Shown: positions 6,276-13,249 of the stretch, in pieces
Position numbering within the stretch: the first letter of the stretch is position 1
How the letters are laid out: every line of letters starts with the position of its first letter
NCBI GenBank assembly: GCA_945906715.1
Contig: CAMDRK010000038.1
Location: 1-13,557 of the forward strand
Origin: Nitrospira lenta
GTDB lineage: Bacteria > Nitrospirota > Nitrospiria > Nitrospirales > Nitrospiraceae
DNA: 13,557 nucleotides
Reading direction: 5' to 3'
Notes under the pieces: generated by a model
What the model was told of the DNA's origin: nothing
Database searches by the model: none
Seen by the model: the letters and a program-made list of their open reading frames with translations, nothing else
Made by a program: the position numbers and the translations under genes

Positions 6276-6715
6276 TACAGAAGATTGAGGATCTTGGACA
6301 TGTTTTGCTCGTATTGTTCTTCAGATTTTCCGATATAACGGCGCCAATTGCTCGGGTTCCAGATTTCCATGCGGTGGTATAAACCGACCAGAATGATTTC
6401 CTGATCCTCATCCAACGGAATATTCTTTCTGAGCCGGCCCGGAATCAGGATCCGCCCGGCTTTGTCGATTTCCGATGTGCCGGCTTCCGATACGACGAAG
6501 TGCATGAACTGTCGGCTTTGGTCTTCATCAAGTGCGGCTTTCGTCCGTTCGAGGACTTTTTCCCATTCTTTCTTAGAATAGATGAGGGTCGATTCCTCCG
6601 GGCCTTTCAGAAAGATGACGGCTTGCCCCTCCGACTCGATCTGCTCACGGATAGGCGAAGGGACGATAAACCGACCCTTCTCATCCACTTTGCACAGATA
6701 TTCACCGGCGAACAT
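6275..6715 (-). CDS. mraZ: MraZ, SpoVT/AbrB-type transcriptional regulator
   Basis: MraZ is a nucleoid-associated DNA-binding protein with two AbrB-like half-domains that assembles into rings and, where studied, represses the division and cell-wall (dcw) cluster. The 146-residue product has normal length and both signatures: KVDEKGRFIVPSPIR (9-23) and DKAGRILIPGRLRK (84-97). The start MFAGEYL fits the family's MF.GEY. Typically mraZ is the first gene of the dcw cluster, followed by rsmH and ftsL. Here it follows a small HTH gene (16-nt gap) and precedes a rusA-like gene (1-base overlap), and no dcw gene is in the window. I see no row of TGGGN boxes in front of it, so autoregulation of the E. 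coli type is not evident. It may be a relocated or second copy. Confidence 0.95.
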   Translation of the reverse strand: MFAGEYLCKVDEKGRFIVPSPIREQIESEGQAVIFLKGPEESTLIYSKKEWEKVLERTKAALDEDQSRQFMHFVVSEAGTSEIDKAGRILIPGRLRKNIPLDEDQEIILVGLYHRMEIWNPSNWRRYIGKSEEQYEQNMSKILNLL

Positions 6716-6731
6716 TATTGGAGTCTGTCCT

Positions 6732-6929
6732 TTACGACGCTAACGTGGTTCTGGTGCGATCGCGAATCCACTGTTCCAGATCCGAGCGTACGAAGCGCCA
6801 TTCTTTTCCAAGCTTGAAGGCGGGAATCTGGCGACTCTGTAGATAACGATAGAGCGTGCGCTGGGTGATCTTGAGATAGAGGCAAGTCTCCTCCGCCGTC
6901 ATCAACTCGCTCTTGGGCTCTTTGGCCAT
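6732..6929 (-). CDS. Small excisionase/MerR-like helix-turn-helix DNA-binding protein
   Basis: This 65-residue protein consists of a single winged-helix-type HTH of the excisionase/helix_turn_helix-17 family: LMTAEETCLYLKITQRTLYRYL (9-30), QIPAFKLGKEWRFVRSDLEQWI (34-55), and a short basic tail. In this family the first helix pair contacts DNA, and the K-LG-WRF segment forms the wing. Such stand-alone proteins serve as phage excisionases or as small chromosomal regulators. With no integrase nearby and mraZ only 16 nt downstream, a regulatory role in this operon is more likely, but it is inferred. A weak AGG lies 8 nt upstream of the ATG. Confidence 0.88.
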   Translation of the reverse strand: MAKEPKSELMTAEETCLYLKITQRTLYRYLQSRQIPAFKLGKEWRFVRSDLEQWIRDRTRTTLAS

Positions 6930-6987
6930 TGCAGAACCTGGTTTGATAGGGATACATATGCCTCACGAGGGCTCGGATGCTGTTGCC

Positions 6988-7016
6988 AGGGTAGGGAAAC
7001 TTGAGTGATCTGTCAA
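6988..7016 (-). promoter_or_regulatory. Candidate promoter for the HTH-mraZ-rusA genes
   Basis: In the 110-nt gap between fmdB and the HTH gene, the minus strand shows a perfect TTGACA (7016-7011), a 17-nt spacer and TACCCT (6993-6988). The 5' leader to the HTH start would be about 50-55 nt. Upstream of the -35 lies the dyad at 7028-7042. Confidence 0.5.
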
Positions 7017-7027
7017 GTGAAAATGTA

Positions 7028-7052
7028 TGACAATGCCTGTCACAGCCTGTCA
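7028..7052. promoter_or_regulatory. Possible operator: TGACA-N5-TGTCA dyad with tandem GCCTGTCA
   Basis: TGACA (7028-7032) and TGTCA (7038-7042) form a perfect dyad with a 5-nt centre. The octamer GCCTGTCA occurs at 7035-7042 and again at 7045-7052, exactly one helical turn apart. The block covers the 3' end of fmdB and begins 12 nt upstream of the candidate -35 of the HTH gene. Operator function is inferred from position and spacing. Confidence 0.35.
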
Positions 7053-7384
7053 GTGCCGTCCGATTCCATAGCGCCTGGCCCCTCTGATTCCATTGCTTCA
7101 GGGAAGTCGTCACCGAGATCCTCACCCATCTCTTCGCCCATTTTTTTCATGAATCGAGTCATGCTCTGCGGATCGTTCTCATCGAGCCCGGCCAGGTTGC
7201 TGGGGTCTGCCAAGGCTTCAAGGCGAGCCTCTTCGGATTTCGGGGAAGCAAATCGTGACAGGATTCGTTCAACCCTCTCGCTCGCGCAATGGGTGCAGGC
7301 TGCCGGCGCTTGATTGGCCAGGCTCAATACAAGGTGGGTGCTGCGTTTCTTACAGTCGAGGCAGCGGTATTCGTATAACGGCAT
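7040..7384 (-). CDS. FmdB-family zinc-ribbon protein
   Basis: This 114-residue protein begins with the typical FmdB/CxxC_CxxC_SSSS regulatory-protein domain: MPLYEYRCLDCKK with C8 and C11, then ACTHCAS with C30 and C33, giving a four-Cys zinc ribbon, followed by VERILSRFASP. The remainder (about 50-114) is acidic and Met-rich (FMKKMGEEMGEDLGDDF) with a repeated AMES motif and has no known domain. FmdB was named as a putative regulator of formamidase genes, but the role of most members is unknown. The start is 3 nt after the comF stop, and an AGGA Shine-Dalgarno lies inside the comF end, indicating co-transcription with comF. Confidence 0.9.
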   Translation of the reverse strand: MPLYEYRCLDCKKRSTHLVLSLANQAPAACTHCASERVERILSRFASPKSEEARLEALADPSNLAGLDENDPQSMTRFMKKMGEEMGEDLGDDFPEAMESEGPGAMESDGTDRL

Positions 7385-7387
7385 CGA

Positions 7388-8209
7388 TCATATTCCTATG
7401 GTTGTCAGGGGTTGTTGGGCCTGTTCGGCAAAGAAGCGATCCGGCACCAGCGCCGTATCGACAGTTCTGGCCAGCGTCAGGGCAAATACGGGGCCAGCGC
7501 CTGATTTCCTTAGGGTTTTCGCGCATTCGTTCAGCGTCGCCCCGGTGGTATAGACATCATCTACGAGGAGGATGCGTTTTTCCGAGAGGTCCTGTGGCGT
7601 ACAGATTTCAAATGCCTTCCGTAGATTTCGTAACCGTTCCTGTCGCGATAAGGTGGTTTGGGGATCGGTAGCGACGGTCCTGACGAGGTTTGTGGCTGAA
7701 ACCGGTCGGGACAGGTGACGGCTCAGTTGATCGGCCAGCAGTAACGATTGGTTAAATTCACGCGCCCGCAAACGGGTAGGGTGTAAGGGCACAGGGATAA
7801 TCACATCGATATCGATTTCACTTGGTAGGGCGCTGATCATCAGGTGTGCGAGTGGCTTGGCCATTGTATGTTTGCCTCGATACTTGAACGAGCAGATGGC
7901 GTCTCGCAGTGGCGGAAGGTAGGGAAAGAGGGTCCAGGCTCGCTGAAAGTCCGGTGGCCGTTCTTGACAGTGCTGGCATTGATGGTCCGGTGTAAAGGCA
8001 GTGGCTGCCGGTGAGACAAACGGCTGATCGCAGCGGGCGCAAGCTGGTTCCTGGAACTGGCGGATGGTTTGCCAGCACTCGCGGCAGAAGAAGGGGACCG
8101 GGTCGGTGCAGAGTGCATGGCCGCAGGCGACGCATTCCACCGGCAACACGAATCGGAGAGCCTGACGGCACCATCCACTAAGCCGATTCTGGGTGTCTTC
8201 GCGTACCAT
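7388..8209 (-). CDS. comF: ComF family protein (zinc-finger plus phosphoribosyltransferase fold)
   Basis: ComF proteins act in natural transformation, downstream of DNA uptake in the cytoplasm, and homologues (GntX, YhgH) occur in many non-competent bacteria. The 273-residue product has the usual N-terminal zinc-finger region: CVACG at 26-30, CREC at 42-45, CARC at 57-60 and CQHC at 78-81. A linker follows with FKYRGKH (108-114) and VPLHPTRLRAREFNQS (150-165). The PRPP-binding loop ILLVDDVYTTGAT is at 213-225. All expected parts are present, so it should be functional. The ATG at 8209 is about 25 residues before the first zinc Cys, as in relatives. It is the first gene of the minus-strand run. 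The HhH lipoprotein in this window is only loosely reminiscent of ComEA, and no other competence gene is present. Confidence 0.92.
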   Translation of the reverse strand: MVREDTQNRLSGWCRQALRFVLPVECVACGHALCTDPVPFFCRECWQTIRQFQEPACARCDQPFVSPAATAFTPDHQCQHCQERPPDFQRAWTLFPYLPPLRDAICSFKYRGKHTMAKPLAHLMISALPSEIDIDVIIPVPLHPTRLRAREFNQSLLLADQLSRHLSRPVSATNLVRTVATDPQTTLSRQERLRNLRKAFEICTPQDLSEKRILLVDDVYTTGATLNECAKTLRKSGAGPVFALTLARTVDTALVPDRFFAEQAQQPLTTIGI

Positions 8210-8248
8210 CGCAGGGGAAGCGTTCCAATCAATGGATGTGTGAGCTTC

Positions 8249-8277
8249 TTCTTATGGGAATGGACTGCGCCTGTCAA
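8249..8277 (-). promoter_or_regulatory. Candidate promoter of comF-fmdB
   Basis: On the minus strand TTGACA (8277-8272) is followed after 17 nt by TAAGAA (8254-8249). With a 15-nt spacer, CATAAG is the alternative. It lies 40 nt upstream of the comF start, in the divergent gap shared with the ABC ATPase gene. It is a visual match only. Confidence 0.4.
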
Positions 8278-8332
8278 GGTTGTTGCCCTGTAAATGGTTG
8301 TGATATACGAAGGCAGCAGGATGAGGCGCGCG

Positions 8333-8403
8333 CGACGCACGTGACCCAAAGTTCGAAGTTCATGGTTCGAGGTTCCGAAAACCTCGAACTTCGGACCTCG
8401 AAC
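8333..8403. repeat. Composite intergenic element, copy B (CACGTG box plus TTCGAAG/TTCGAGG inverted repeat)
   Basis: The box CGACGCACGTGACCCAA (8333-8349) matches copy A at 3563 with one difference. Two nested stems follow: an outer one (8351-8361 with 8393-8403, one mismatch and one G-T) and an inner perfect 10-bp stem GTTCGAGGTT (8365-8374) with AACCTCGAAC (8380-8389) around the loop CCGAA. It lies 34 nt upstream of the ABC ATPase start (8438). There is no T-run after the stem, so it is not an obvious terminator. Confidence 0.75.
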
Positions 8404-8437
8404 CACAATCATACATCCGTGGGAGAAGCAGAGTGTT

Positions 8438-9136
8438 ATGGTGACATTGAACCAGGTATCGAAAGTTTATGAGCGGGGTGGAGACACGATTATGGGGCTC
8501 GATCGGGTCTCTATCGAGGTGGGGAAGGGAGACTTCTGCGCGTTTATCGGTCCAAGCGGCTGTGGAAAGAGCACATTACTCAATCTGGTCGGCGGATTAG
8601 ATGTGCCAACTTCGGGGGATATCCTCCTCGGAGGGCGCTCGACCAGTCGATTCACAAGCGACGACTGGACGAAGACCAGGCGGGAAACAGTCGGGATTGT
8701 CTTCCAGGCGTTCCATTTGATCCCCGGGTTGACGGCAGCGGAGAATGTTGGGTTTCCCTTGTTGCTGCGAGGGGAACGAGGGGCATCGGTCCAAGCCCGC
8801 GTGGAGGAGGTGCTTGAGTTGGTCTCAATGACGGCACGGAAGCACCATCGTCCCAGCGAGCTGTCGGGCGGGGAACAGCAGCGCGTGGCGATTGCGCGAG
8901 CGATCGTGCATCAACCCCAGATCATTCTCGCCGACGAGCCGACCGGCAATTTGGATTCCCAGCATGGGGCCGAGATCATCGCCCTCCTTCGATCGCTTGT
9001 TCAGCGCTTTCACAAAACCATACTGTTGGTGACGCACAGTGCCGCGGCTGCTGAGGCGGCCGATTATGTCTGGGCCATGAAGGATGGGCAGCTTGTGACG
9101 AGAACGCAGCACGAGCCTGTGACGGTTGTCGCATGA
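8438..9136 (+). CDS. LolD-like ABC transporter ATP-binding protein
   Basis: This 232-residue ATPase is of the LolD/MacB/FtsE branch, distinct from the one at 3710. Motifs: Walker A GPSGCGKST (38-46), Q-loop VFQAFHLIPG (88-97), signature LSGGEQQRVAIARA (142-155), Walker B IILADE (162-167), D-loop GNLDSQ and switch His200 (LLVTHS). Such ATPases drive FtsX-fold permeases. The likely partner is the 872-residue permease encoded at 10539, although two genes stand between them. The ATG at 8438 is preceded at a distance by GGGAG (8421-8425); a GTG at 8441 is possible. The stop overlaps the next start as ATGA, so the dehydrogenase gene is translationally coupled to it. Substrate (lipoprotein, lipid or peptide) unknown. 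Confidence 0.93.
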   Translation: MVTLNQVSKVYERGGDTIMGLDRVSIEVGKGDFCAFIGPSGCGKSTLLNLVGGLDVPTSGDILLGGRSTSRFTSDDWTKTRRETVGIVFQAFHLIPGLTAAENVGFPLLLRGERGASVQARVEEVLELVSMTARKHHRPSELSGGEQQRVAIARAIVHQPQIILADEPTGNLDSQHGAEIIALLRSLVQRFHKTILLVTHSAAAAEAADYVWAMKDGQLVTRTQHEPVTVVA

Positions 9137-10062
9137 TGGATCTGTCGACCACCATTGCCGGCGTACGATTTCCCAGTTGTTTGATGAACGCTTCGGGGGC
9201 CCTCTGCGTCACGCATGAAGAATTGCTGGCGCTCGGGCGATCTCGCGCCGGAGCCATCGTCACCAAATCGATGACGGTTGAGCCTCGCGACGGCAACTCG
9301 ACACCCCGGTACTATGGATTTCCCGGCGGGTCCATCAACTCCATGGGCCTGCCGAATCTCGGGTACAAGGCGTACGCGGCCCTCATCCCTGAATTGAAGA
9401 CGCTCGGGAAACCGGTCATCGCCAGTGTGGCGGGACTCTGTGAAGACGATTTCCTGACGATTGCCGCCATCATCAATGCGGCGAAGCCAGACTTGATTGA
9501 AGTCAATCTCTCCTGCCCCAACATTCCAGGCAAACCTCAAATCGGATACGATGCTGAAGCTTCCGAGCGGCTGCTGAAGCTGGTTCGCAAGGTCATCACG
9601 GTTCCGATGGGGGTCAAGTTGCCTCCCTATTTCGATCCGGCCCATCACAAAGCGATGGGAGAGGTGATCGGCCGTTGCGGGGTCGATTTTCTCAACCTGA
9701 TTAACTCGGTCGGCAACGGGCTCGTCGTCGATCCTGAGCGCGAGGAGGTCGTCATCAAGCCCAAGGGTGGGTTCGGTGGACTGGGTGGCACGATTATCAA
9801 ACCGGTCGCGCTGGCCAACGTGCGGGCTTTTTGGAAAATCTTCGAAGGGCGCATGCCGATTATCGGGACCGGCGGCGTGGTCAATGGCGTGGATGCTTTT
9901 GAACATCTGCTCTGTGGCGCGTCGGCCGTGCAGATCGGGACGGTCTTGGTCGAGGAGGGGCTGGGCGTATTCAAACGGTTGGAAACGGAGCTGGCGGCAC
10001 AGCTCAGCAAGAAGGGTTATACGAGGTTGGAAGATTGCAGGGGAAAACTGAAAGAATTATAG
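9133..10062 (+). CDS. pyrD: Dihydroorotate dehydrogenase, class 1A (fumarate type)
   Basis: This enzyme oxidises dihydroorotate to orotate, the fourth step of UMP synthesis, using FMN. In class 1A enzymes fumarate accepts the electrons and the protein is a soluble homodimer. The 309 residues match the Lactococcus lactis PyrDA pattern along the whole length: INSMGLPNLGY (68-78), EVNLSCPNIPGKPQIGYD (123-140) with the catalytic Cys128 that marks class 1 (class 2 has Ser), GVKLPPYFD, NSVGNGL, VIKPKGGFGGLGG, IKPVALANVRAF, GTGGV and the close DAFEHLLCGASAVQIGT. The class 2 membrane-binding N-terminus is absent, and no pyrK (class 1B partner) is adjacent. The start is ATG 9133, or the next codon at 9136; it overlaps the ABC ATPase stop by 4 nt. 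The stop lies 2 nt from the stop of the converging LuxR-type gene. Confidence 0.93.
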   Translation: MMDLSTTIAGVRFPSCLMNASGALCVTHEELLALGRSRAGAIVTKSMTVEPRDGNSTPRYYGFPGGSINSMGLPNLGYKAYAALIPELKTLGKPVIASVAGLCEDDFLTIAAIINAAKPDLIEVNLSCPNIPGKPQIGYDAEASERLLKLVRKVITVPMGVKLPPYFDPAHHKAMGEVIGRCGVDFLNLINSVGNGLVVDPEREEVVIKPKGGFGGLGGTIIKPVALANVRAFWKIFEGRMPIIGTGGVVNGVDAFEHLLCGASAVQIGTVLVEEGLGVFKRLETELAAQLSKKGYTRLEDCRGKLKEL

Positions 10063-10064
10063 GC

Positions 10065-10337
10065 CTACTTGGCACCGAACGTCTTGGCGAGGAGGCCCAG
10101 CTGTAGAGCCCGTCGCAGTAGTTGCGCCACGTTTCTCACACTCAACCGTCGCATCAAGTTGAATCGGTGGACTTCGACCGTGCGGACGCTGATCTCCAGC
10201 ACCTGCGCGATCTCACGGTTCGTATGCCCGATCGACACCAGGCGGAGAATGTCGCATTGTCGAGGCGTGAGTTGATAGGGATCGACCTCTTCATGCAGCG
10301 GCTGGACTTTTCGGCTCAGTGCCGTTCGTGCGCTCAT
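10065..10337 (-). CDS. LuxR/GerE-type helix-turn-helix protein lacking a sensor domain
   Basis: This 90-residue product is little more than one LuxR-family DNA-binding domain: LTPRQCDILRLVSIGHTNREIAQ (23-45) followed by the recognition helix VRTVEVHRFNLMRRL (51-65) and a dimerisation-type helix (VAQLLRRALQLGLL). No receiver or ligand-binding domain precedes it; the first 20 residues are short and basic/acidic. The ATG at 10337 is chosen over the preceding TTG because GAGG sits 6 nt upstream. It converges on pyrD (2-nt gap) and diverges from the large permease gene (about 200 nt between starts), so control of the permease gene is a reasonable guess but unproven. GerE-like single-domain regulators of this size are known. 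Confidence 0.9.
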   Translation of the reverse strand: MSARTALSRKVQPLHEEVDPYQLTPRQCDILRLVSIGHTNREIAQVLEISVRTVEVHRFNLMRRLSVRNVAQLLRRALQLGLLAKTFGAK

Positions 10338-10366
10338 CAATTACCTCTCAATCTTGAACTCACGCG

Positions 10367-10395
10367 AGTCTAGCAAAGGTCTGTATTGCTGTAAA
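10367..10395 (-). promoter_or_regulatory. Candidate promoter of the LuxR-type gene
   Basis: On the minus strand TTTACA (10395-10390), a 17-nt spacer and TAGACT (10372-10367) lie 29 nt upstream of the ATG. Spacing is ideal and both hexamers are close to the sigma-70 consensus. Confidence 0.5.
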
Positions 10396-10415
10396 CGAAA
10401 CTGCTAATTTGTGCA

Positions 10416-10502
10416 GAGCCCTGGTACTGGCTCGATCTGGCCGTTTGGTTTAAGCAAATACACGAAACATACCATTCGTTCTCATGCGCCACGGCCTGTG
10501 GC
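10416..10502. promoter_or_regulatory. Short dyads in the divergent LuxR-permease gap
   Basis: Two small inverted repeats are visible: GAGCC (10416-10420) with GGCTC (10429-10433), and GCCAC (10488-10492) with GTGGC (10498-10502). They lie between the LuxR-type promoter and the permease start. Either could be a regulator site. No convincing plus-strand promoter for the permease is seen; TTGGTT with CATACC is weak. Confidence 0.25.
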
Positions 10503-10538
10503 ACCGGTGGAACTTTTGAATATCTTGCTGAGTTATCG

Positions 10539-13157
10539 ATGACGATGCCGTTCATGCTCCATAGCGCTCTGATTCGGGCTCATGCGCTTCAGCGGCCATT
10601 TCGCACGTTGCTCAGCATTGCCGGAGTGGCATTAGGGGTGCTGGCCTCCGTGGCTATCGGAACGGCGAACATTCAAGTGCTGCGATCCTTCGAGCAAGCT
10701 GTCACGACAGTAGCCGGCCCTGCCACATTGGAAATTGCAGGCCATGATTTCGGCGTGGATGAAGCCACGATCACGGCTGTCCGGAGGGTGGATGGGGTGA
10801 TAAGCGCCGTCCCGGTCATTGAAGAATCGGTCGTGCTTAACCAGGGGGAGGCGCGTGGTCAGGTGCTTCAGATATTGGGGCTGGATTTACTCGCGGAGGT
10901 TGGAACGCGTGGATTTCAGTTATCGCAGGAGGAAACTAACGATGCACTGGAGGCGCTCCTAGCTCCGGACGCGCTATATCTTGGTCGTCAGGTGGCTGCT
11001 GACTGGAGGCTGAAAGTCGGCAGTATTGTTGAGGTGATGGTGGGAGGCCGTCTCGTCAGCCTGCGAGTGGCAGGACTCATTCATAACGAGGCGGCAGGCT
11101 CGTCCCTTTGGGATCGCCTTGCCGTCATGGATATCGCTGCGGCGCAGCTCTTGTTTCAATCGATTGGTCGGGTGGATCGGATCGAGCTGGTGACAGCGCC
11201 TGATCGAACGCTCGACGACATCATCGTCTCACTGCGCGCGGTTCTCCCCCCACATATCGTTGTGCAACGGCCGGCGCAACGGACTAAGCAGGTCGAAAAC
11301 ATGGTGTGGGCCTTCCAGCTCAATCTGTCAGTCATGAGCTGGGTCGGGCTGCTCGTCGGGGTGTTCTTGATCTACAACACGATCGCCTTTGCTGTGGCGC
11401 AACGGAGACGCGAGATCGGCATTTACCGCGCGCTCGGCATGACGGAGCGGCGGGTCGCAGGCCTGTTTTTCGTGGAGGCCGGGCTGCTCGGTCTTCTTGG
11501 CGGGCTCTTGGGCGGTCTTGGCGGGGTGTGGCTGGCCAGGGGGTTGGTGTCGTTGGTCAGCCGAACGGTCTCAGACCTCTATGCGCCTGTCACCTCTGGC
11601 GGGTTGATCTTGTCGATGGACATGGTGACATTGACGGCAGTAGCAAAAGGAGTTCTGCTTGGAACAGTGGTCTCGATGGTGGGAGCCTTGGGTCCCAGTG
11701 TGGAAGCCAGCCGGACAGTGACGGTTCGTGCCTTGGCGCCGGGAGACTATGAATCGACGAATCAGCTGAGGGCCGGTCTATGGGGGTGGATCAGTCTCGC
11801 GTTGTTGGTACTGGCAGGCCTCTGCTCGCTGGTGGGTCCGGTTGGCAAGCTACCGCTCTTTGGCTATGTCGCGACGGTCTGTCTCTTAGGGGCGCTCTCC
11901 TGTTTTGCGCCGATGTGTATTAAGGCGTTGGGTTGGCGGCCTTTTCGGCGGGACAGCAAGACGATGGTGGTTGGAGGAAGCCTCCGGCTCATTGCGGCAG
12001 ACCAGGCGGCGCGGCATCCTGGCAGAAATGCAGTGACGGTGTCGGCATTGATGGTGGGATTGTCGATCATGATCGGAGTGGTTGTCATGGTTCGCAGTTT
12101 TCGTGACACGGTCGAGTTCTGGGTTGACGAGACCGTGATGGCCGATCTCATCGTAGCCCCGCAATCATGGCTCCAGGGGAAGCAGTCAGGGCAGGCCTCG
12201 CGCTCTTTGCCGGGGGGGTGGCGTTCGACTCTCTCGGCGATTAACGGCATTGATGCGGTTGATACCTACCGTGAGGCGTATGTAGGCGTCGAGGGTCAGC
12301 CGGTGGCCTTGGTGTCACGAGACCTTCGGCTGCATGCGCAACGTAGTCGGTATCTGATGGTTCGTGGAGATTCAAGCACGGCCTTGCGGCGAGCCGCCGA
12401 AACCGGCGGCGCTCTCCTGTCGGAAGTTTTGGCGACTCGGCTACAGCTTCGCGAGGGGGATAAGCTCACGATTACCACGCCGTCGGGACCGGCTGCCGTA
12501 TCCGTCGAGGGGATTTTTTATGATTATGCGACCGACGGCGGGAAGATGGTAATGGATCGAACATGGTATCAGCAACAATGGCACGACGATCGGGTAACGG
12601 TATTTTCTGTCTACCTGACTGCCGGGGCCGATGTCGATCGGGTTAAGCAATCGATCGTGACTGAGGTCGCCGGGTTGGATGGAATGACGCTCCCACCGTT
12701 GGTCATCCGAAACCACGAGTTGCGGCAGGAGATTCTCGATATCTTCGATCGTTCCTTCGTCTTGACCTATGTCCTTGAAGCTATTGCCGTGTTGGTGGCC
12801 GTCCTCGGAATCGTGAATACCTTGGTGACGGCTGTGCTGGAGCGGCGTCGTGAATTTGCCGCATTGCGGGCGATCGGCGCCAGCACGGGACAAGTGGAAC
12901 GATTAGTTCTGTGGGAAGCGGCTTATCTTGGATTGATCGGGGCTGCGTTGGGCGTTGCGGGAGGGTTGCTGCTCGCCCTGCTGCTCATCCATGTGATCAA
13001 CAAACAGTCCTTTGGCTGGACGATCCAGATGACGGTTCCAGGCGGAGTGATTTTGCAAGCCGTAGGACTCGCGCTTACAGCCGCTCTGGTAGCAGGCTAC
13101 TGGCCAGCACGCTGGGCCGCAAGGCAACCGGTGGTGGACGGGTTACGGGAGGAGTGA
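10539..13157 (+). CDS. Large FtsX-type ABC permease with two FtsX domains
   Basis: This 872-residue inner-membrane protein belongs to the FtsX/LolE/MacB superfamily and is built from two fused halves. The first half has a helix at about 22-45 (LLSIAGVALGVLASVAIGTA), a periplasmic domain to about 260 and three helices near 263-290, 307-333 and 360-385. The junction adds two helices (about 413-460). The second half starts with a helix at about 500-522 (VSALMVGLSIMIGVVVMV), has a second periplasmic domain to about 740, and ends with three helices near 748-775, 797-825 and 838-862, finishing ...PARWAARQPVVDGLREE. This gives about ten membrane segments. Both FtsX cores keep the ERRREIGIYRALG / ERRREFAALRAIG motif after their second helix. 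The probable ATPase is at 8438. No adaptor protein accompanies it. ATG 10539 is used; in-frame ATGs at 10545 and 10554 are possible, and none has a strong ribosome binding site. Substrate unknown, possibly lipoproteins or other lipids. Confidence 0.9.
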   Translation: MTMPFMLHSALIRAHALQRPFRTLLSIAGVALGVLASVAIGTANIQVLRSFEQAVTTVAGPATLEIAGHDFGVDEATITAVRRVDGVISAVPVIEESVVLNQGEARGQVLQILGLDLLAEVGTRGFQLSQEETNDALEALLAPDALYLGRQVAADWRLKVGSIVEVMVGGRLVSLRVAGLIHNEAAGSSLWDRLAVMDIAAAQLLFQSIGRVDRIELVTAPDRTLDDIIVSLRAVLPPHIVVQRPAQRTKQVENMVWAFQLNLSVMSWVGLLVGVFLIYNTIAFAVAQRRREIGIYRALGMTERRVAGLFFVEAGLLGLLGGLLGGLGGVWLARGLVSLVSRTVSDLYAPVTSGGLILSMDMVTLTAVAKGVLLGTVVSMVGALGPSVEASRTVTVRALAPGDYESTNQLRAGLWGWISLALLVLAGLCSLVGPVGKLPLFGYVATVCLLGALSCFAPMCIKALGWRPFRRDSKTMVVGGSLRLIAADQAARHPGRNAVTVSALMVGLSIMIGVVVMVRSFRDTVEFWVDETVMADLIVAPQSWLQGKQSGQASRSLPGGWRSTLSAINGIDAVDTYREAYVGVEGQPVALVSRDLRLHAQRSRYLMVRGDSSTALRRAAETGGALLSEVLATRLQLREGDKLTITTPSGPAAVSVEGIFYDYATDGGKMVMDRTWYQQQWHDDRVTVFSVYLTAGADVDRVKQSIVTEVAGLDGMTLPPLVIRNHELRQEILDIFDRSFVLTYVLEAIAVLVAVLGIVNTLVTAVLERRREFAALRAIGASTGQVERLVLWEAAYLGLIGAALGVAGGLLLALLLIHVINKQSFGWTIQMTVPGGVILQAVGLALTAALVAGYWPARWAARQPVVDGLREE

Positions 13158-13249
13158 TGCCGCCCTATTGGTCCTGTGCTCTAGGAGCAGAGGAGGGAAT
13201 GGAGTCTGATGATCTTCTGTGCTCGCGCAACGCGCTCGGGCGCGTCTGT

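Noticed and set aside
1414..8209. Natural competence cluster (comF plus ComEA-like HhH)
   Set aside because: The two genes are far apart on opposite strands, the HhH protein is a lipoprotein with a degenerate domain, and no other competence gene is present.
9064..9906. 280-residue minus-strand open frame opposite pyrD
   Set aside because: Long only because of codon bias in pyrD; no recognisable domain, and the sense gene is unmistakable.
11306..11752. 148-residue plus-strand frame within the large permease
   Set aside because: Out-of-frame shadow with low-complexity Arg/Gly content; the permease frame is continuous through it.
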